This document shows, piece by piece, positions 9,401 to 17,444 of a stretch of DNA of 64,000 bases. The stretch comes from Anaerolinea thermophila. Lineage in GTDB: Bacteria; Chloroflexota; Anaerolineae; Anaerolineales; Anaerolineaceae. The DNA lies in assembly GCF_020723905.1 (NCBI RefSeq), contig NZ_DYHZ01000003.1, positions 1 through 64,000 on the forward strand, read 5' to 3'. Under the pieces are notes generated by a model that saw only the letters and a list, made by a program, of their open reading frames with translations, did not search any database and had not been told where the DNA came from. The stretch's first letter is position 1; every line of letters begins with the position of its first letter. A program made the translations under genes and the position numbers.

Positions 9401-10661
9401 AATGATGGATGGATAAGATAGCGGTGGTTAACGGGTGGAGAGGAAAACAACCCTTAATTACTTTTTCTCCAAAAGATCCCACATCCCAATGCAATTCCTG
9501 AGAATAATGGTTCCCAAAATGCTCCAAAACAATTTCCCGTGCCTGGGCAAATGCACTTCTCACCGATTGTTGTTCCTGAAATTTTTCCCACGCAACTTCG
9601 TCCTGTTTCAAGTAAGCGTCCAAAACACTTTCCATGAGCGAGAAGAGCCGCCCTCGTCTGTCTCTAGGCAAACGTTGTAATTCTCTCCTTACATCCTCAA
9701 GTTGTTGTCCCGTTGCGTAGGTACTTGAGATAGTCTCCACATCATGCTGAGAAAAAGCCACAAATGCGCTTTTGCCAGGGCAATCACTGATGCCGTTGAG
9801 CAATTCCTGTAATTTGCCCGATGAACGGCTCTGGATGTACTTGCGTAGAAACAGGCTAAATTCATCAAACAAGATCAGCAAGCCGCCAAATCCTTTGGGC
9901 TTGCAAACCTCGTTCACAGCCCAAATGACCAGGTCTTTTAAATTTATTTCACGGCCAAAGTTGGGATAGACGCCATTAAGATGCTTGAAGAGTTCCAGGG
10001 TTAGTTCATGTGATCCTTCCCGTTTTAGTGATTCAATTAGAGAAGGTAAATCGGTGTTTTCTTGCGCCAGGAATTCTTCAGCGCGTTCTCGCATTAATCC
10101 TTCGAGCCCTCTGAGCCATTTTTCAGCCGCATGGGTCCAAAGTGGAATTTGGATAGAGCGAGTGGCTTCGTGTTCGGAAAGGGCTTTTTCCAATGCAAGG
10201 ATGAAACCCTCCTGTAAATCATTAATGACATCTCCCTGTAAGCGAATAACAAGGAATTCGCCTTTGCTTTTTTTAAACTCCCGATACCCAGCCAGCTGTG
10301 AGGGATTGTTAAGCGCCTGTTCAAGACGAGACAGGATAATTCGAACCTCTTCTGAATCGGCCGGCCGAGAAAAGAAATTAGCCAACGTCAACGCCAGGTG
10401 GCTTTTCCCGTGTCCATAATTCGCTGTCAGGACAAAGCGATTTTCAAACCTATCTACTGAGTAAACAGTTTTCAAAAGATCCAGCACTTCTTTGGCGGAG
10501 TAATCCCTTTGGGCATAACCGATTGTGGTGGGAGCATGAGTGGTGAAAATGTAGTTTCGGAGCAATTGTTTGTTGAGGTCAGGTTTTTCATAATCGCTCA
10601 GTTGAACATCAGAGCGAAATTCTCCTTCGAAATCCATTTTGACCAGGTCTTCGATCTTCAT
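6462..10661 (-). CDS. brxC: BrxC/PglY-like large P-loop protein
   Basis: 1399 aa. An AAA+-like P-loop NTPase with Walker A ANYGHGKSHLAL (residues 80-87 for the core) and a probable Walker B LLILFDEFSLF near residue 270. The last 450 residues are rich in Glu, Lys, Leu and Gln and predict long coiled coils. This size and layout fit BrxC/PglY, the BREX ATPase. The open frame extends upstream to 10703, but ATG 10661 (MKIEDLVKMDFEGEF) is preferred because GGGAGGA lies about 8 nt upstream and the extension would overlap the previous gene. It sits between the small protein gene and pglZ. In a locus with no methylase it probably works with the PAPS-reductase-like protein in DNA modification or recognition. 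Confidence 0.82.
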   Translation of the reverse strand: MKIEDLVKMDFEGEFRSDVQLSDYEKPDLNKQLLRNYIFTTHAPTTIGYAQRDYSAKEVLDLLKTVYSVDRFENRFVLTANYGHGKSHLALTLANFFSRPADSEEVRIILSRLEQALNNPSQLAGYREFKKSKGEFLVIRLQGDVINDLQEGFILALEKALSEHEATRSIQIPLWTHAAEKWLRGLEGLMRERAEEFLAQENTDLPSLIESLKREGSHELTLELFKHLNGVYPNFGREINLKDLVIWAVNEVCKPKGFGGLLILFDEFSLFLRKYIQSRSSGKLQELLNGISDCPGKSAFVAFSQHDVETISSTYATGQQLEDVRRELQRLPRDRRGRLFSLMESVLDAYLKQDEVAWEKFQEQQSVRSAFAQAREIVLEHFGNHYSQELHWDVGSFGEKVIKGCFPLHPLTTAILSIHHFEAGASENPRTALQFVRESWSRLRTQPAQIDGRPNFIYPIALADFFGEQLSKKWYQAYHNALQTAPQALDDEHQKVLQALYVQAAVNLRANAGAQIELLHHISGVDRERIKQILKELANARVIRYDPVNRISSLWPASSRPQEVEEILQRAIEQTPVDDDLMELIVSIFVREPMELNLGFGHAADWTPYHTAMTAEMFNTEALRSLIQPYRASLNSIEEGKRGVVIWLIAQTEQEKETLRHTAQSILEEALEGSKFPIPVVIVLPKRPVPDLILTARRLKALKNMNNTDREKIGSMMYEQEKNLAEANFSHAITGLVEDIQNYADLPVHLSDYAIPSVYRPSIQALRRLSLKSIITECYRQAYAYRVEFYTQYQVIGKGNNQLRNAVQNVMLGLLSNEIAGSLPTLRNRDIQYQLITHYLIQKWGLLSAEDYIIQPPTNNALRNAWEALNQAFPPGCNEVRVQEVLLQLFNPPYGHDYNTLALLFASWMGYHRHEFSRISLGGRVVSFSELRNILNQNNSLLKFFTYITISTPLAISRVKADEIYHQTDLVLDQIRQGKPFTLIEAHDALNTLAQTLSYPRLPDSKREEIERLKSRLEEEVKIAQTYDHQVTEWLKELERSDFDGLLRLQNTLKELQSPSLVQPGQATIHDLKNHWETTLQQSLTQFCNKYSKLEDLADYRSHEDHLKRARKSLSDYPALAKEVDKALETLNRRREELKQRESEKSIIEQIIQMSPSAGLADLYKYQDRLGEFKNLSPQTEKLRMEKIHQIEAKISQYETIAKSLPEAIAEAKSLSDLRNKRDTLLRNLNAFQGTQFEAILLECQQKIEQLEAFFEALQSLSQLPSNSPKDLEYFEAELEAIENRFNSCLNLAQKDLLRSKREEIIRLRQNKISEAHAWLDDLARRYKIGEPPAKLLQILENPPAFLSEEDLYRVYQLKQALQQRMEEDLVAQIEERFMRISDLATRRRCLERLQKLVD

Positions 10662-10689
10662 TATGCTAAATCCTCCCAATGGTAAAAAA

Positions 10690-11154
10690 CTATTTGATTC
10701 CACCTTCGGCTATATACATCGCATAGTGGTGTTTAAGCTCAAGAGGTAACAATTCATTGGCACCTTCTGGAATAGTCAGCACCAGTTTTGTATTCGGATA
10801 CGGTATACCCTCAAGAACGGTTAGCCAAAAACGTTTGCGTTCATCTACTTCCATCCCCAAAAGAAGCAAATCAAGAGTGTGCACTAGCAGGCAAGAACGC
10901 TTGAAATCCCTCTCGGTTAATTGACGCACCATTTCAACCAATTTGAAATGACCATTCTGCCGGGTAAGGCCAGAAAAACGGGCACCTTGTGGCAGGCTTT
11001 GTAAGAAAAACTGGCGCGCATCTATGGCTTGCATATCTAAACGCAAGGCAAGGATTTCTTCTTGTCCTAATAAATGCCTGGGTAGTAACCAAATCCCTAT
11101 GCCCAACCGGGCACCAGGTTGACGTATCTTTTGAAGCAAATCGTAGATATCCAT
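10690..11154 (-). CDS. Small defence-operon protein, possible degenerate P-loop fold
   Basis: 154 aa, not assigned to a family. The second half reads SCLLVHTLDLLLLGMEVD and later TKLVLTIPEGANELLPLE. That pattern looks like the Walker B and sensor strands of a P-loop ATPase in which the acidic residue is partly lost, and no Walker A motif is present. Small BREX proteins of similar size (BrxE in type 6, BrxF in type 3) exist, but I cannot show homology to either. The gene lies 24 bp after the second DUF4007-like gene and 28 bp before brxC, so it is part of the operon. An adaptor or ATPase-regulating role is inference only. Confidence 0.7.
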   Translation of the reverse strand: MDIYDLLQKIRQPGARLGIGIWLLPRHLLGQEEILALRLDMQAIDARQFFLQSLPQGARFSGLTRQNGHFKLVEMVRQLTERDFKRSCLLVHTLDLLLLGMEVDERKRFWLTVLEGIPYPNTKLVLTIPEGANELLPLELKHHYAMYIAEGGIK

Positions 11155-11178
11155 CCCCTGTATTCTTTAGTCCAAGAA

Positions 11179-11976
11179 TTAAATAGCGTACAGTTTGTCC
11201 AAAGCGTATTCTAGGCTAGGCTGGAGCAGCACAACTTGATAGGGGTGCGCAATCCGGTAGAGGTCAATCATACCTTCCTGCTTCAGTTGTAGCAGCAATT
11301 CGGTGAAGCCACTTTCTCCAAGCAGAAAGAGCCCGGCAAACCGGTCTCCGCTCAGGTCATCCAGGTTAACCGTTAACCGCTCCCCATAGTGCGCTTGCCA
11401 GTAATCTGCCAGTGCATACCCCAGCGCCCAGATCGGAGGCTGGGACACTCTCTGTACATGATAAGTATTTTTTTCAATCTCCTCGAGCAAACCCAGTCGA
11501 CTCAATCCGTCTCTTTTAAGATAGGTGCCGGTAAAGATTGTGATGGTGCTTCGGATTGAATGTGGAGAAGGGGCTTTACCCTTCTCTCGCTGTAAAAACC
11601 CAGCCAAATCATCAGCAAGTTGATCTGCCGTGAAAGTGTTGCCCGGTACAAACCAGTGAGTCACCAAATAATGCCAGAAAGCCGTAGGACCATGTGGCGC
11701 AGCCAGGTGATAATGCAGCAACCACTGGGTACCCGTTTTTTCCAGATTGGGGTCATGCTCGGCAACAAAACGCCCGAATAGAGTAAGATGTTTTTTCTCG
11801 TCCAACAAACCCGCCCGATAGGCATAACGTGGCATGGCTTCCTGATAAACTGTGCCTAAATCAGTTTTATTGGCAATATCAGACTGGTTAAACTCTGGCT
11901 TTTCTTGAGCTACAAACAGAACTTTTGTAATAGAAGAACGCGATAAGGAAAAGGTTCGATGGAAAGTTAAGCTCAT
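11179..11976 (-). CDS. DUF4007-like protein (second copy)
   Basis: 265 aa. It lacks the N-terminal glycine-histidine segment of the longer DUF4007 protein in this operon. It shares the family pattern of a helical N-terminal module, then LTLFGRFVAEHDPNLEKTGT, a WLLHYHLA segment and a WHYLV segment. The C-terminal part, QPPIWALGYALADYW followed by ESGFTELLLQLK, resembles a winged-helix-like region. DUF4007 proteins occur repeatedly beside dndC-type genes in phosphorothioation loci. AAAGGA lies 8 nt before the ATG, and the gene begins 13 bp after brxP. Family assignment is good but more divergent than for the other copy; function is unknown. Confidence 0.75.
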   Translation of the reverse strand: MSLTFHRTFSLSRSSITKVLFVAQEKPEFNQSDIANKTDLGTVYQEAMPRYAYRAGLLDEKKHLTLFGRFVAEHDPNLEKTGTQWLLHYHLAAPHGPTAFWHYLVTHWFVPGNTFTADQLADDLAGFLQREKGKAPSPHSIRSTITIFTGTYLKRDGLSRLGLLEEIEKNTYHVQRVSQPPIWALGYALADYWQAHYGERLTVNLDDLSGDRFAGLFLLGESGFTELLLQLKQEGMIDLYRIAHPYQVVLLQPSLEYALDKLYAI

Positions 11977-11989
11977 TTCTCAATTCCTT

Positions 11990-12799
11990 TCACAGATGAC
12001 ATATCAAGCAACTTTCATCCTCAGATTCCTCTGGGGTGAAGATATTTGCCAGAGTTAAGTTACCCCTTGATTTCAAAGGGTGATCCTTGCGTCGCTCATA
12101 CTCTTCTAAAATTGCTTTTCTGCGCTCTGGAGAGCGTAACTCTTTGAGACTTTCTTTTTGTGACCATGTATAACGTTCGCCAGTTTCTGGATTTTCCTTT
12201 TCGTAACTTTCTGCCTTCTCATATAAATCAGGATGATGTTCTAGTAAACCAAGCCATTCAATTTTTTGTTGGAAAAAGCAGAAATAACATCCAGACCTCG
12301 AACGCCATTGGTAGTATTCAGGTAATCCTAGACCGCTCTCTTCTAATATTCGTATAACATCTTCTTTTCGTATACCCTCTTCAATAAAAGGATAATGTGC
12401 GATGATGTTTGGTTTTGTGGAGATATACCCTTTTCGGTAAGTTTCATCTGCCCGGATTCCGATGTAATTATGGCAAATGCTGTCACCTATATATTCTTCA
12501 AAGGGTTTTATTTTAAGATATTCTGTACACCAACGAACTTGTCCTGAAGGTAGAAAACCACCACGCGCCTTGAGCATATCATCAAAGGACTGACGGGCCT
12601 TAAGTCTTTTGATTTCCTTACCTAGAAAAACCTCAAGCCTATCCAAGTAACTGTAAGTTTCTCTCAATTCCTCACCAGTATCGCAGAAAACGTATTCCAG
12701 GTTAGGGATACGATCGCGCAGGTAAATTGCCAGAGCCGTGCTATCTTTGCCGCCGGAAAGCGAGACAATATGGCGAGCAGGTTGCTCGTTATTAGACAT
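11990..12799 (-). CDS. brxP: PAPS-reductase-like sulfurtransferase (BrxP / DndC-like)
   Basis: 269 aa from ATG 12799. The frame is open to 12835, but GGAGG lies 5 nt upstream of 12799 and overlaps the alternative ATG. SLSGGKDSTALA near the N-terminus is the PP-loop that adenylates the target. Cysteines in RWCTEYLK, SGCYFCFF and the C-terminal SCLICHL could hold a 4Fe-4S cluster, as in DndC. DndC activates the DNA backbone and inserts sulfur to make phosphorothioate. A PAPS-reductase-like protein is also the defining component of type 4 BREX, where it replaces PglX. The length is nearer to a compact BrxP than to DndC (about 500 aa). With the cysteine desulfurase in the same operon, a DNA phosphorothioation role is the best inference. 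Confidence 0.85.
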   Translation of the reverse strand: MSNNEQPARHIVSLSGGKDSTALAIYLRDRIPNLEYVFCDTGEELRETYSYLDRLEVFLGKEIKRLKARQSFDDMLKARGGFLPSGQVRWCTEYLKIKPFEEYIGDSICHNYIGIRADETYRKGYISTKPNIIAHYPFIEEGIRKEDVIRILEESGLGLPEYYQWRSRSGCYFCFFQQKIEWLGLLEHHPDLYEKAESYEKENPETGERYTWSQKESLKELRSPERRKAILEEYERRKDHPLKSRGNLTLANIFTPEESEDESCLICHL

Positions 12800-12894
12800 A
12801 AAGACCTCCATTAACGACTGTACCAAATAAGACAAAGAAAGCCCCCCACACTTTAAGTATTGTATTCATTTCATTGAAAAGTCTCAACGTTTTC

Positions 12895-15800
12895 TCATTT
12901 CAATTTTGTAAGCAAAAGGCGTAAAGCAACTTTGACTATTTCAGGGGAAACCCCGCCTGCTTTAAGCGAAACTTCCAGGTCTTCTGCTAATTTTTGAGCC
13001 TTTTTTAGGACATCATCCGGAAGAGTAGAAGGGTCGGAAAGATCTGCTTCTTCTCTCAATAGAGTAGCCAAATAGTTGGCTTGAGCCTGAAAACGCTCCG
13101 CGTCAGAATCAGTCCATGACCGTAAAGGTCGATTCGCTATATAAGCAAGAACGCTTTCCAGAGCAGCGCGCGAATCTGGGGCTTCAGCAGCCCGCTTGAG
13201 TAAAGGAAGCAGATGGGGATGGGTCACCCGGTGGATAAGGTTACTGGATTGCTGACAGAAATACTGCCAGCCGGTTTCATCCGGTTGCAATCCACAGGCA
13301 ATAAGCCATGTATCGCGTGCCCACATCATCAGGCGCGGAGTCGCCTGGGCGAGAGCATCTAGCGCCTGATTCAATCGTTCAAAAAAGAGGTCAAATCGTT
13401 GGGAATCGAATTCTTCAGTATCGAAGGGAGGCATTCCAAGCGCTTCGGGGACCTCAACGAAAAGAAAACGTTCTGGTGAGCGTGCTGTATCTACAGCGCG
13501 GCGCAGGTTGAGGGCGGATTCTGGTAATTTGCGCGTTCGCCAGGCATATTCCGGGAGGGCTTTCAAGCGGCCAATCAAAGAGCGAACCACTGGCATGACA
13601 TAAGGCACAACCTGTAATCCCCGTGCCATTCGTTGAATCACTGCTGCACGCAGGCCGGTTACTCGGCAACCGGCTATCGCGAATAATTCTGGACGGCGCA
13701 ACAGCACTTCCCAATCCGCGATGGTGGGATCAACCAGCAATGTTCCTTCTTTATACAATGTCATTTCGTTTTGATGAACCTTGTAGAAAACCGCAAGGAG
13801 AACGGGAGCCAATCCTGCTGTAACACCGTATGGAGGCGCAAACAGACGGGCATAGAGGTCTGGCAAAGGTCGTGGCTCGGGCAGTCCTTCAAAAACGAAT
13901 TCTGTCATTGCCTTCCAAACAGGGTTTAATTTAAGAGGATCATTTTCTGGTGGTGGGACAATAACCCATGTTTCTTCATTTTGCTGATGCAATCCTCCAC
14001 GGCGCAGGAATGTCTCGTACATACTGCGCTCAGGCGGAAATTTTTGAATACCCAGTAAGGGCTGGTCTGCTCGGGTGAGAATGCCTTCAATGAGAGTGCG
14101 GCGTGCTGCTGCTGCTTGTGAGGTCAATTCGCGACGGTTGAGCATTTCATTTCGCAATAATGGCGAGTCCCGGTAGAGAGCGTCGCAGATCTCTGAAAGG
14201 AGAGACGATAGACCATGCTGGACTTTGTGGGAAATGTCTGTGCCACCATAAAACCACTTACAGGCACGCAAGGAGGATATTTGATATAGATTGAAAGCCT
14301 CATCCAGTTCAACGCGTATGGCTTGTTCAATGGCTGCGAGACGAGTTCGCCATTCGCGTCGCGCGACGGGATCATCCCGTAATTCGGGAGTGTTTTCATA
14401 TACCCAATGAAGGCCACGAAATTCCTGCGCCAGTTCCTTCAAACGAATAGCACGCCCAGCCACACCGGTTACCACGTTGGACCGAGAAGCCAGAGCTTCG
14501 CTCTGTGCCCATTGTTCGAAAACTTCTAGATCTCCCAATGTTCCTGGCAGGCAAAGTAGAACCACTCCGCTGGCACTTTCTGATGGAGTCAAAGAAACAG
14601 ATTCTCGGTTATGCGTATCAACATAACGAACATCAAAAAATCGTTGAGCACCCGTTATATAACTGTGACGTCTCGCCATTAAGGGACGTGGAGGCAGGTA
14701 CTTTTGCAAGACCTCAGCCACACTGATAGTTGTTTCCAGAGTAGCACGGGCAGCCTGTAAACGCTCTTCAATGTCCACATCGCTACCTTGCCATACGGCA
14801 TACATATCATTAAAACGGCGGTATACAATAAAAGAGCGATGCTGAAGCGACTTCAGACCATTGCGTAATTCATTCTCATCATAAATTGGTGATAGCGCAC
14901 TCAAGATTAGGTTCTCTCTTGCCTGGAGGGGACTAATCTCTCCCAACCAGTTCAAAAGCCCAATGGTTTTCAAAATATCTTGTTCACTTTTCTTTAGGTG
15001 GGGGGCATTTTCTAGTCGTTCCAGTGTTTCCGTAATTGGACGTGCTCGGCCTGTGGCGTAGATAATGTTTTGATAGTTGGCTACAAGATAGTCAAAAATA
15101 TAAGGCAAACACAACATCTCACCCAATGAGTGAGTGGCTAAATATTCCTGAAAGCCAAAGGGTTCCTGTGAGGAGAGATACGCAAAAAGCGAGCGCTCGT
15201 TTTGTGCTAGGCGACGAAAAATATAGGGGAGAGAAACAAAGACACTAGGATGTAACGGATAAACTCTACGGCTAAGGGCTTCAAATTCTTCAATACTTAT
15301 TATCGCAGGACACCATTTCTGCAAGGATTCCCTTGATACGGTTAAATCAGAAACAATCTGAGGGTCAATATCAACAAATGTGCTTGCCAGCAGACGCATT
15401 TGTTGGATAGGTGGTTCCTGAAAGGGGATATCTTCAAAACGCCCTTGAACTTTTGCCCATTCACGCTGGGTTGCTCGATCCAATAGAGCAGCATACCCTT
15501 CAAAAGATTGGTGCAGGATTCCGATGAAGACGAGAGAAGGGGTTTTATTTTGTGCAGAAAATTCAGCCAACTCTTGTAGTAGATAAACGTCGCTTTCTTG
15601 AGGGTGGAAGGATGCAAATTCCAGAGATTTGCCCATTTCGTCAAAAATGATTAGTGTGCCAGCTTTACCGTACCCAAGTCTGCTAGCCGTTTCGAGAAAC
15701 TTTTCTACCCACTTCAAGAAAATACGGCTGTCTACTTCGCTGAGTGTTCTTAATTCTTCCTTCAAGGAGTTGGGAAATTCTTTGGCTTCCATTGCACGAG

Positions 15801-16209
15801 AGAAACCGCGAACCAGACATTGTTGAAGAGAAGCGCGTGTTCCTGTGACAGTCACGACTTCAAACCACCCGCGTTCTCCAATTACTTGACCCAGGCGCTT
15901 TGCCAGTTCAGGATCAGCCTTTGTAAGTATTTCCAAGGCTATCGGATGGCCTGGATGCTGCTTATCTAATAAGTGCGCAAGAAACAAACCAAAGAATGAT
16001 TTTCCAGAACCATAAGGGCCTGTTAGTGTCCATGCTTTGCTATTGGTGGTCAGACCGTCCACAATGCGCCCCAGTGCTACCAGAGCCTGAGCAGTTAGGG
16101 TATATCCGCTAAGCGAGTTGCCATTTGATGAATAATCTTCCAAACGTACTGCACGCAATCGATTAGAGCGAACTCGGACAATATTGTTCAGCAGTAGTTC
16201 AGTCTGCAT
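12895..16209 (-). CDS. Large P-loop ATPase of the DUF4007/BrxP module
   Basis: 1104 aa. Walker A is TGPYGSGKSFFGLFL (G64 to S71) and Walker B is TLIIFDEMGKSLEFA near residue 190, followed by a sensor-like strand LVFIGILHQSF. The rest is mostly helical, with no nuclease, helicase or methylase motif that I recognise. It is distinct from the BrxC-like protein of the same operon, although both are large AAA/STAND-like ATPases, so this could be a second, diverged BrxC/PglY relative. It is coupled to the DUF4007 gene by an 11-bp overlap. A 95-bp gap follows before brxP, the largest gap in the operon and a possible site for an internal promoter. Confidence 0.75.
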   Translation of the reverse strand: MQTELLLNNIVRVRSNRLRAVRLEDYSSNGNSLSGYTLTAQALVALGRIVDGLTTNSKAWTLTGPYGSGKSFFGLFLAHLLDKQHPGHPIALEILTKADPELAKRLGQVIGERGWFEVVTVTGTRASLQQCLVRGFSRAMEAKEFPNSLKEELRTLSEVDSRIFLKWVEKFLETASRLGYGKAGTLIIFDEMGKSLEFASFHPQESDVYLLQELAEFSAQNKTPSLVFIGILHQSFEGYAALLDRATQREWAKVQGRFEDIPFQEPPIQQMRLLASTFVDIDPQIVSDLTVSRESLQKWCPAIISIEEFEALSRRVYPLHPSVFVSLPYIFRRLAQNERSLFAYLSSQEPFGFQEYLATHSLGEMLCLPYIFDYLVANYQNIIYATGRARPITETLERLENAPHLKKSEQDILKTIGLLNWLGEISPLQARENLILSALSPIYDENELRNGLKSLQHRSFIVYRRFNDMYAVWQGSDVDIEERLQAARATLETTISVAEVLQKYLPPRPLMARRHSYITGAQRFFDVRYVDTHNRESVSLTPSESASGVVLLCLPGTLGDLEVFEQWAQSEALASRSNVVTGVAGRAIRLKELAQEFRGLHWVYENTPELRDDPVARREWRTRLAAIEQAIRVELDEAFNLYQISSLRACKWFYGGTDISHKVQHGLSSLLSEICDALYRDSPLLRNEMLNRRELTSQAAAARRTLIEGILTRADQPLLGIQKFPPERSMYETFLRRGGLHQQNEETWVIVPPPENDPLKLNPVWKAMTEFVFEGLPEPRPLPDLYARLFAPPYGVTAGLAPVLLAVFYKVHQNEMTLYKEGTLLVDPTIADWEVLLRRPELFAIAGCRVTGLRAAVIQRMARGLQVVPYVMPVVRSLIGRLKALPEYAWRTRKLPESALNLRRAVDTARSPERFLFVEVPEALGMPPFDTEEFDSQRFDLFFERLNQALDALAQATPRLMMWARDTWLIACGLQPDETGWQYFCQQSSNLIHRVTHPHLLPLLKRAAEAPDSRAALESVLAYIANRPLRSWTDSDAERFQAQANYLATLLREEADLSDPSTLPDDVLKKAQKLAEDLEVSLKAGGVSPEIVKVALRLLLTKLK

Positions 16210-17200
16210 AATACCCTCTTAATAAATCCCAGCCTAACTCTGGCGATGCAGCATGCAAGTACACTTGGCGCTGGCCAGCAGTCTCCTGGATGGCTATAGC
16301 ATCACTCGTAATTGTTTCCAATTCTTCTAAATATGCCATTACACTGTTCTCATCCAGTTTAAAAATCTGACCTGGACTTCCGGGCGAATAGACACATTCG
16401 TCAAGTGTAACGGTTCGCTGATGAGCCATTTTCTCTACTAGAAATTCCAGTAATGCATATCCAAAAACGGCAACCGGAAGAGATGTCTTTGCCCCAACAT
16501 TAAAACGATATACACTATCGCTTGGCGTCAAGCGAATCAGGTTCAAATCTACCAATGGGCAGTTCAACGTTTCTTCGCTTTCCCCTTTTTTAACTTGTGG
16601 CGGAACATAGGTGTGAATGAAAACATCAAATTCACGTTCAATCATTCCTTCAGTCGTATTTATACCTCGCTGGGTCAACTGGGTATTAAGAAATTCCAAC
16701 ATCGTCGACTTGCGAAATTCAACATCATGGTAACGAGAGAATATCAGGTGCCATACTATTCCGCGTTCTTGATCGCTGGAGAGCAGCCAGTGTAACAACC
16801 ATAGTGATCCAATATCTTCCAGATACGGATCCCAACCATTATCAGCGAGCAGTGCAACCCCCAGTTTGGATGTCGTCATGGCACGTGGATTGTCATCAGC
16901 AGGCTTAAACAAACCTAATCTCAATCCCCAGTAGCGAATTGAGGTGGCCATATTCTTCCCAACACCAAGAATGATAAATGCATCATCTCGGCTAAAGATA
17001 AAGGGGTCTTCCAGGATAGCATCGATTGCCTTCTTGAGCCAACCGTCTCGAAAAGTAAATTTCTCATGTCCACCAAAAGAAAAGCGAGAAAGACTCTTTG
17101 TACTCTGATGGGAAGGAGATGTGTTGTAGTCAATGGGTAGGTCTTGCCCATGATCGGGCAAATTGCTAATGTGACGGCGGTGACGTTTGTAAAGAGGCAT
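16199..17200 (-). CDS. DUF4007 protein, first gene of defence operon
   Basis: 333 aa with a typical DUF4007 layout. FSFGGHEKFTFRDGWLKKAI (about residues 41-60) is followed by RDDAFIILGVGKNMATSIRY, LGLFKP, a conserved WDPYLEDIGSLWLLHW segment and a C-terminal region with LPVAVFGYALLEFL. DUF4007 proteins are associated with DNA phosphorothioation loci; their molecular function is not known to me. AAGGGA lies about 9 nt before the ATG. It is the promoter-proximal gene, and the 244 bp upstream (17201-17444) hold no convincing gene. That gap is where the operon promoter should lie, but no strong -35/-10 pair stands out. Confidence 0.85.
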   Translation of the reverse strand: MPLYKRHRRHISNLPDHGQDLPIDYNTSPSHQSTKSLSRFSFGGHEKFTFRDGWLKKAIDAILEDPFIFSRDDAFIILGVGKNMATSIRYWGLRLGLFKPADDNPRAMTTSKLGVALLADNGWDPYLEDIGSLWLLHWLLSSDQERGIVWHLIFSRYHDVEFRKSTMLEFLNTQLTQRGINTTEGMIEREFDVFIHTYVPPQVKKGESEETLNCPLVDLNLIRLTPSDSVYRFNVGAKTSLPVAVFGYALLEFLVEKMAHQRTVTLDECVYSPGSPGQIFKLDENSVMAYLEELETITSDAIAIQETAGQRQVYLHAASPELGWDLLRGYYAD

Positions 17201-17444
17201 ATTTTGTTGTCCCTTAATGAAATGCGTTTTATAAAAAAAACGAATAAGACTGACAGTTCCCTTTCGCCCAGGAGTAAAAGTTCGCTATGCTCAATTTGCC
17301 GCAACGCGCCAGCACCGTGTACGTGTAGCCTTTCCAGCCTCGCTGCATCCACCGGCTGGGCTTAAGGATTAATAATACACCAAAAATTTACCTCCTGAGG
17401 CGGTTCTTAATGGGCTCTTCCTGAATTCAATCCCTGAAATCACG

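Noticed and set aside
16921-17352. 143-aa minus-strand open frame upstream of the first DUF4007 gene
   Set aside because: It overlaps the start of the clear DUF4007 gene in another frame and has no family features.
17280-17360. CCAGCC/GGCTGG hairpin that looked like a possible tRNA or attachment site
   Set aside because: No cloverleaf or anticodon arm can be formed and no matching repeat was found at the other island edge.
17144-17365. 73-aa plus-strand open frame before the defence operon
   Set aside because: No ribosome site or recognisable features; composition fits an intergenic frame.
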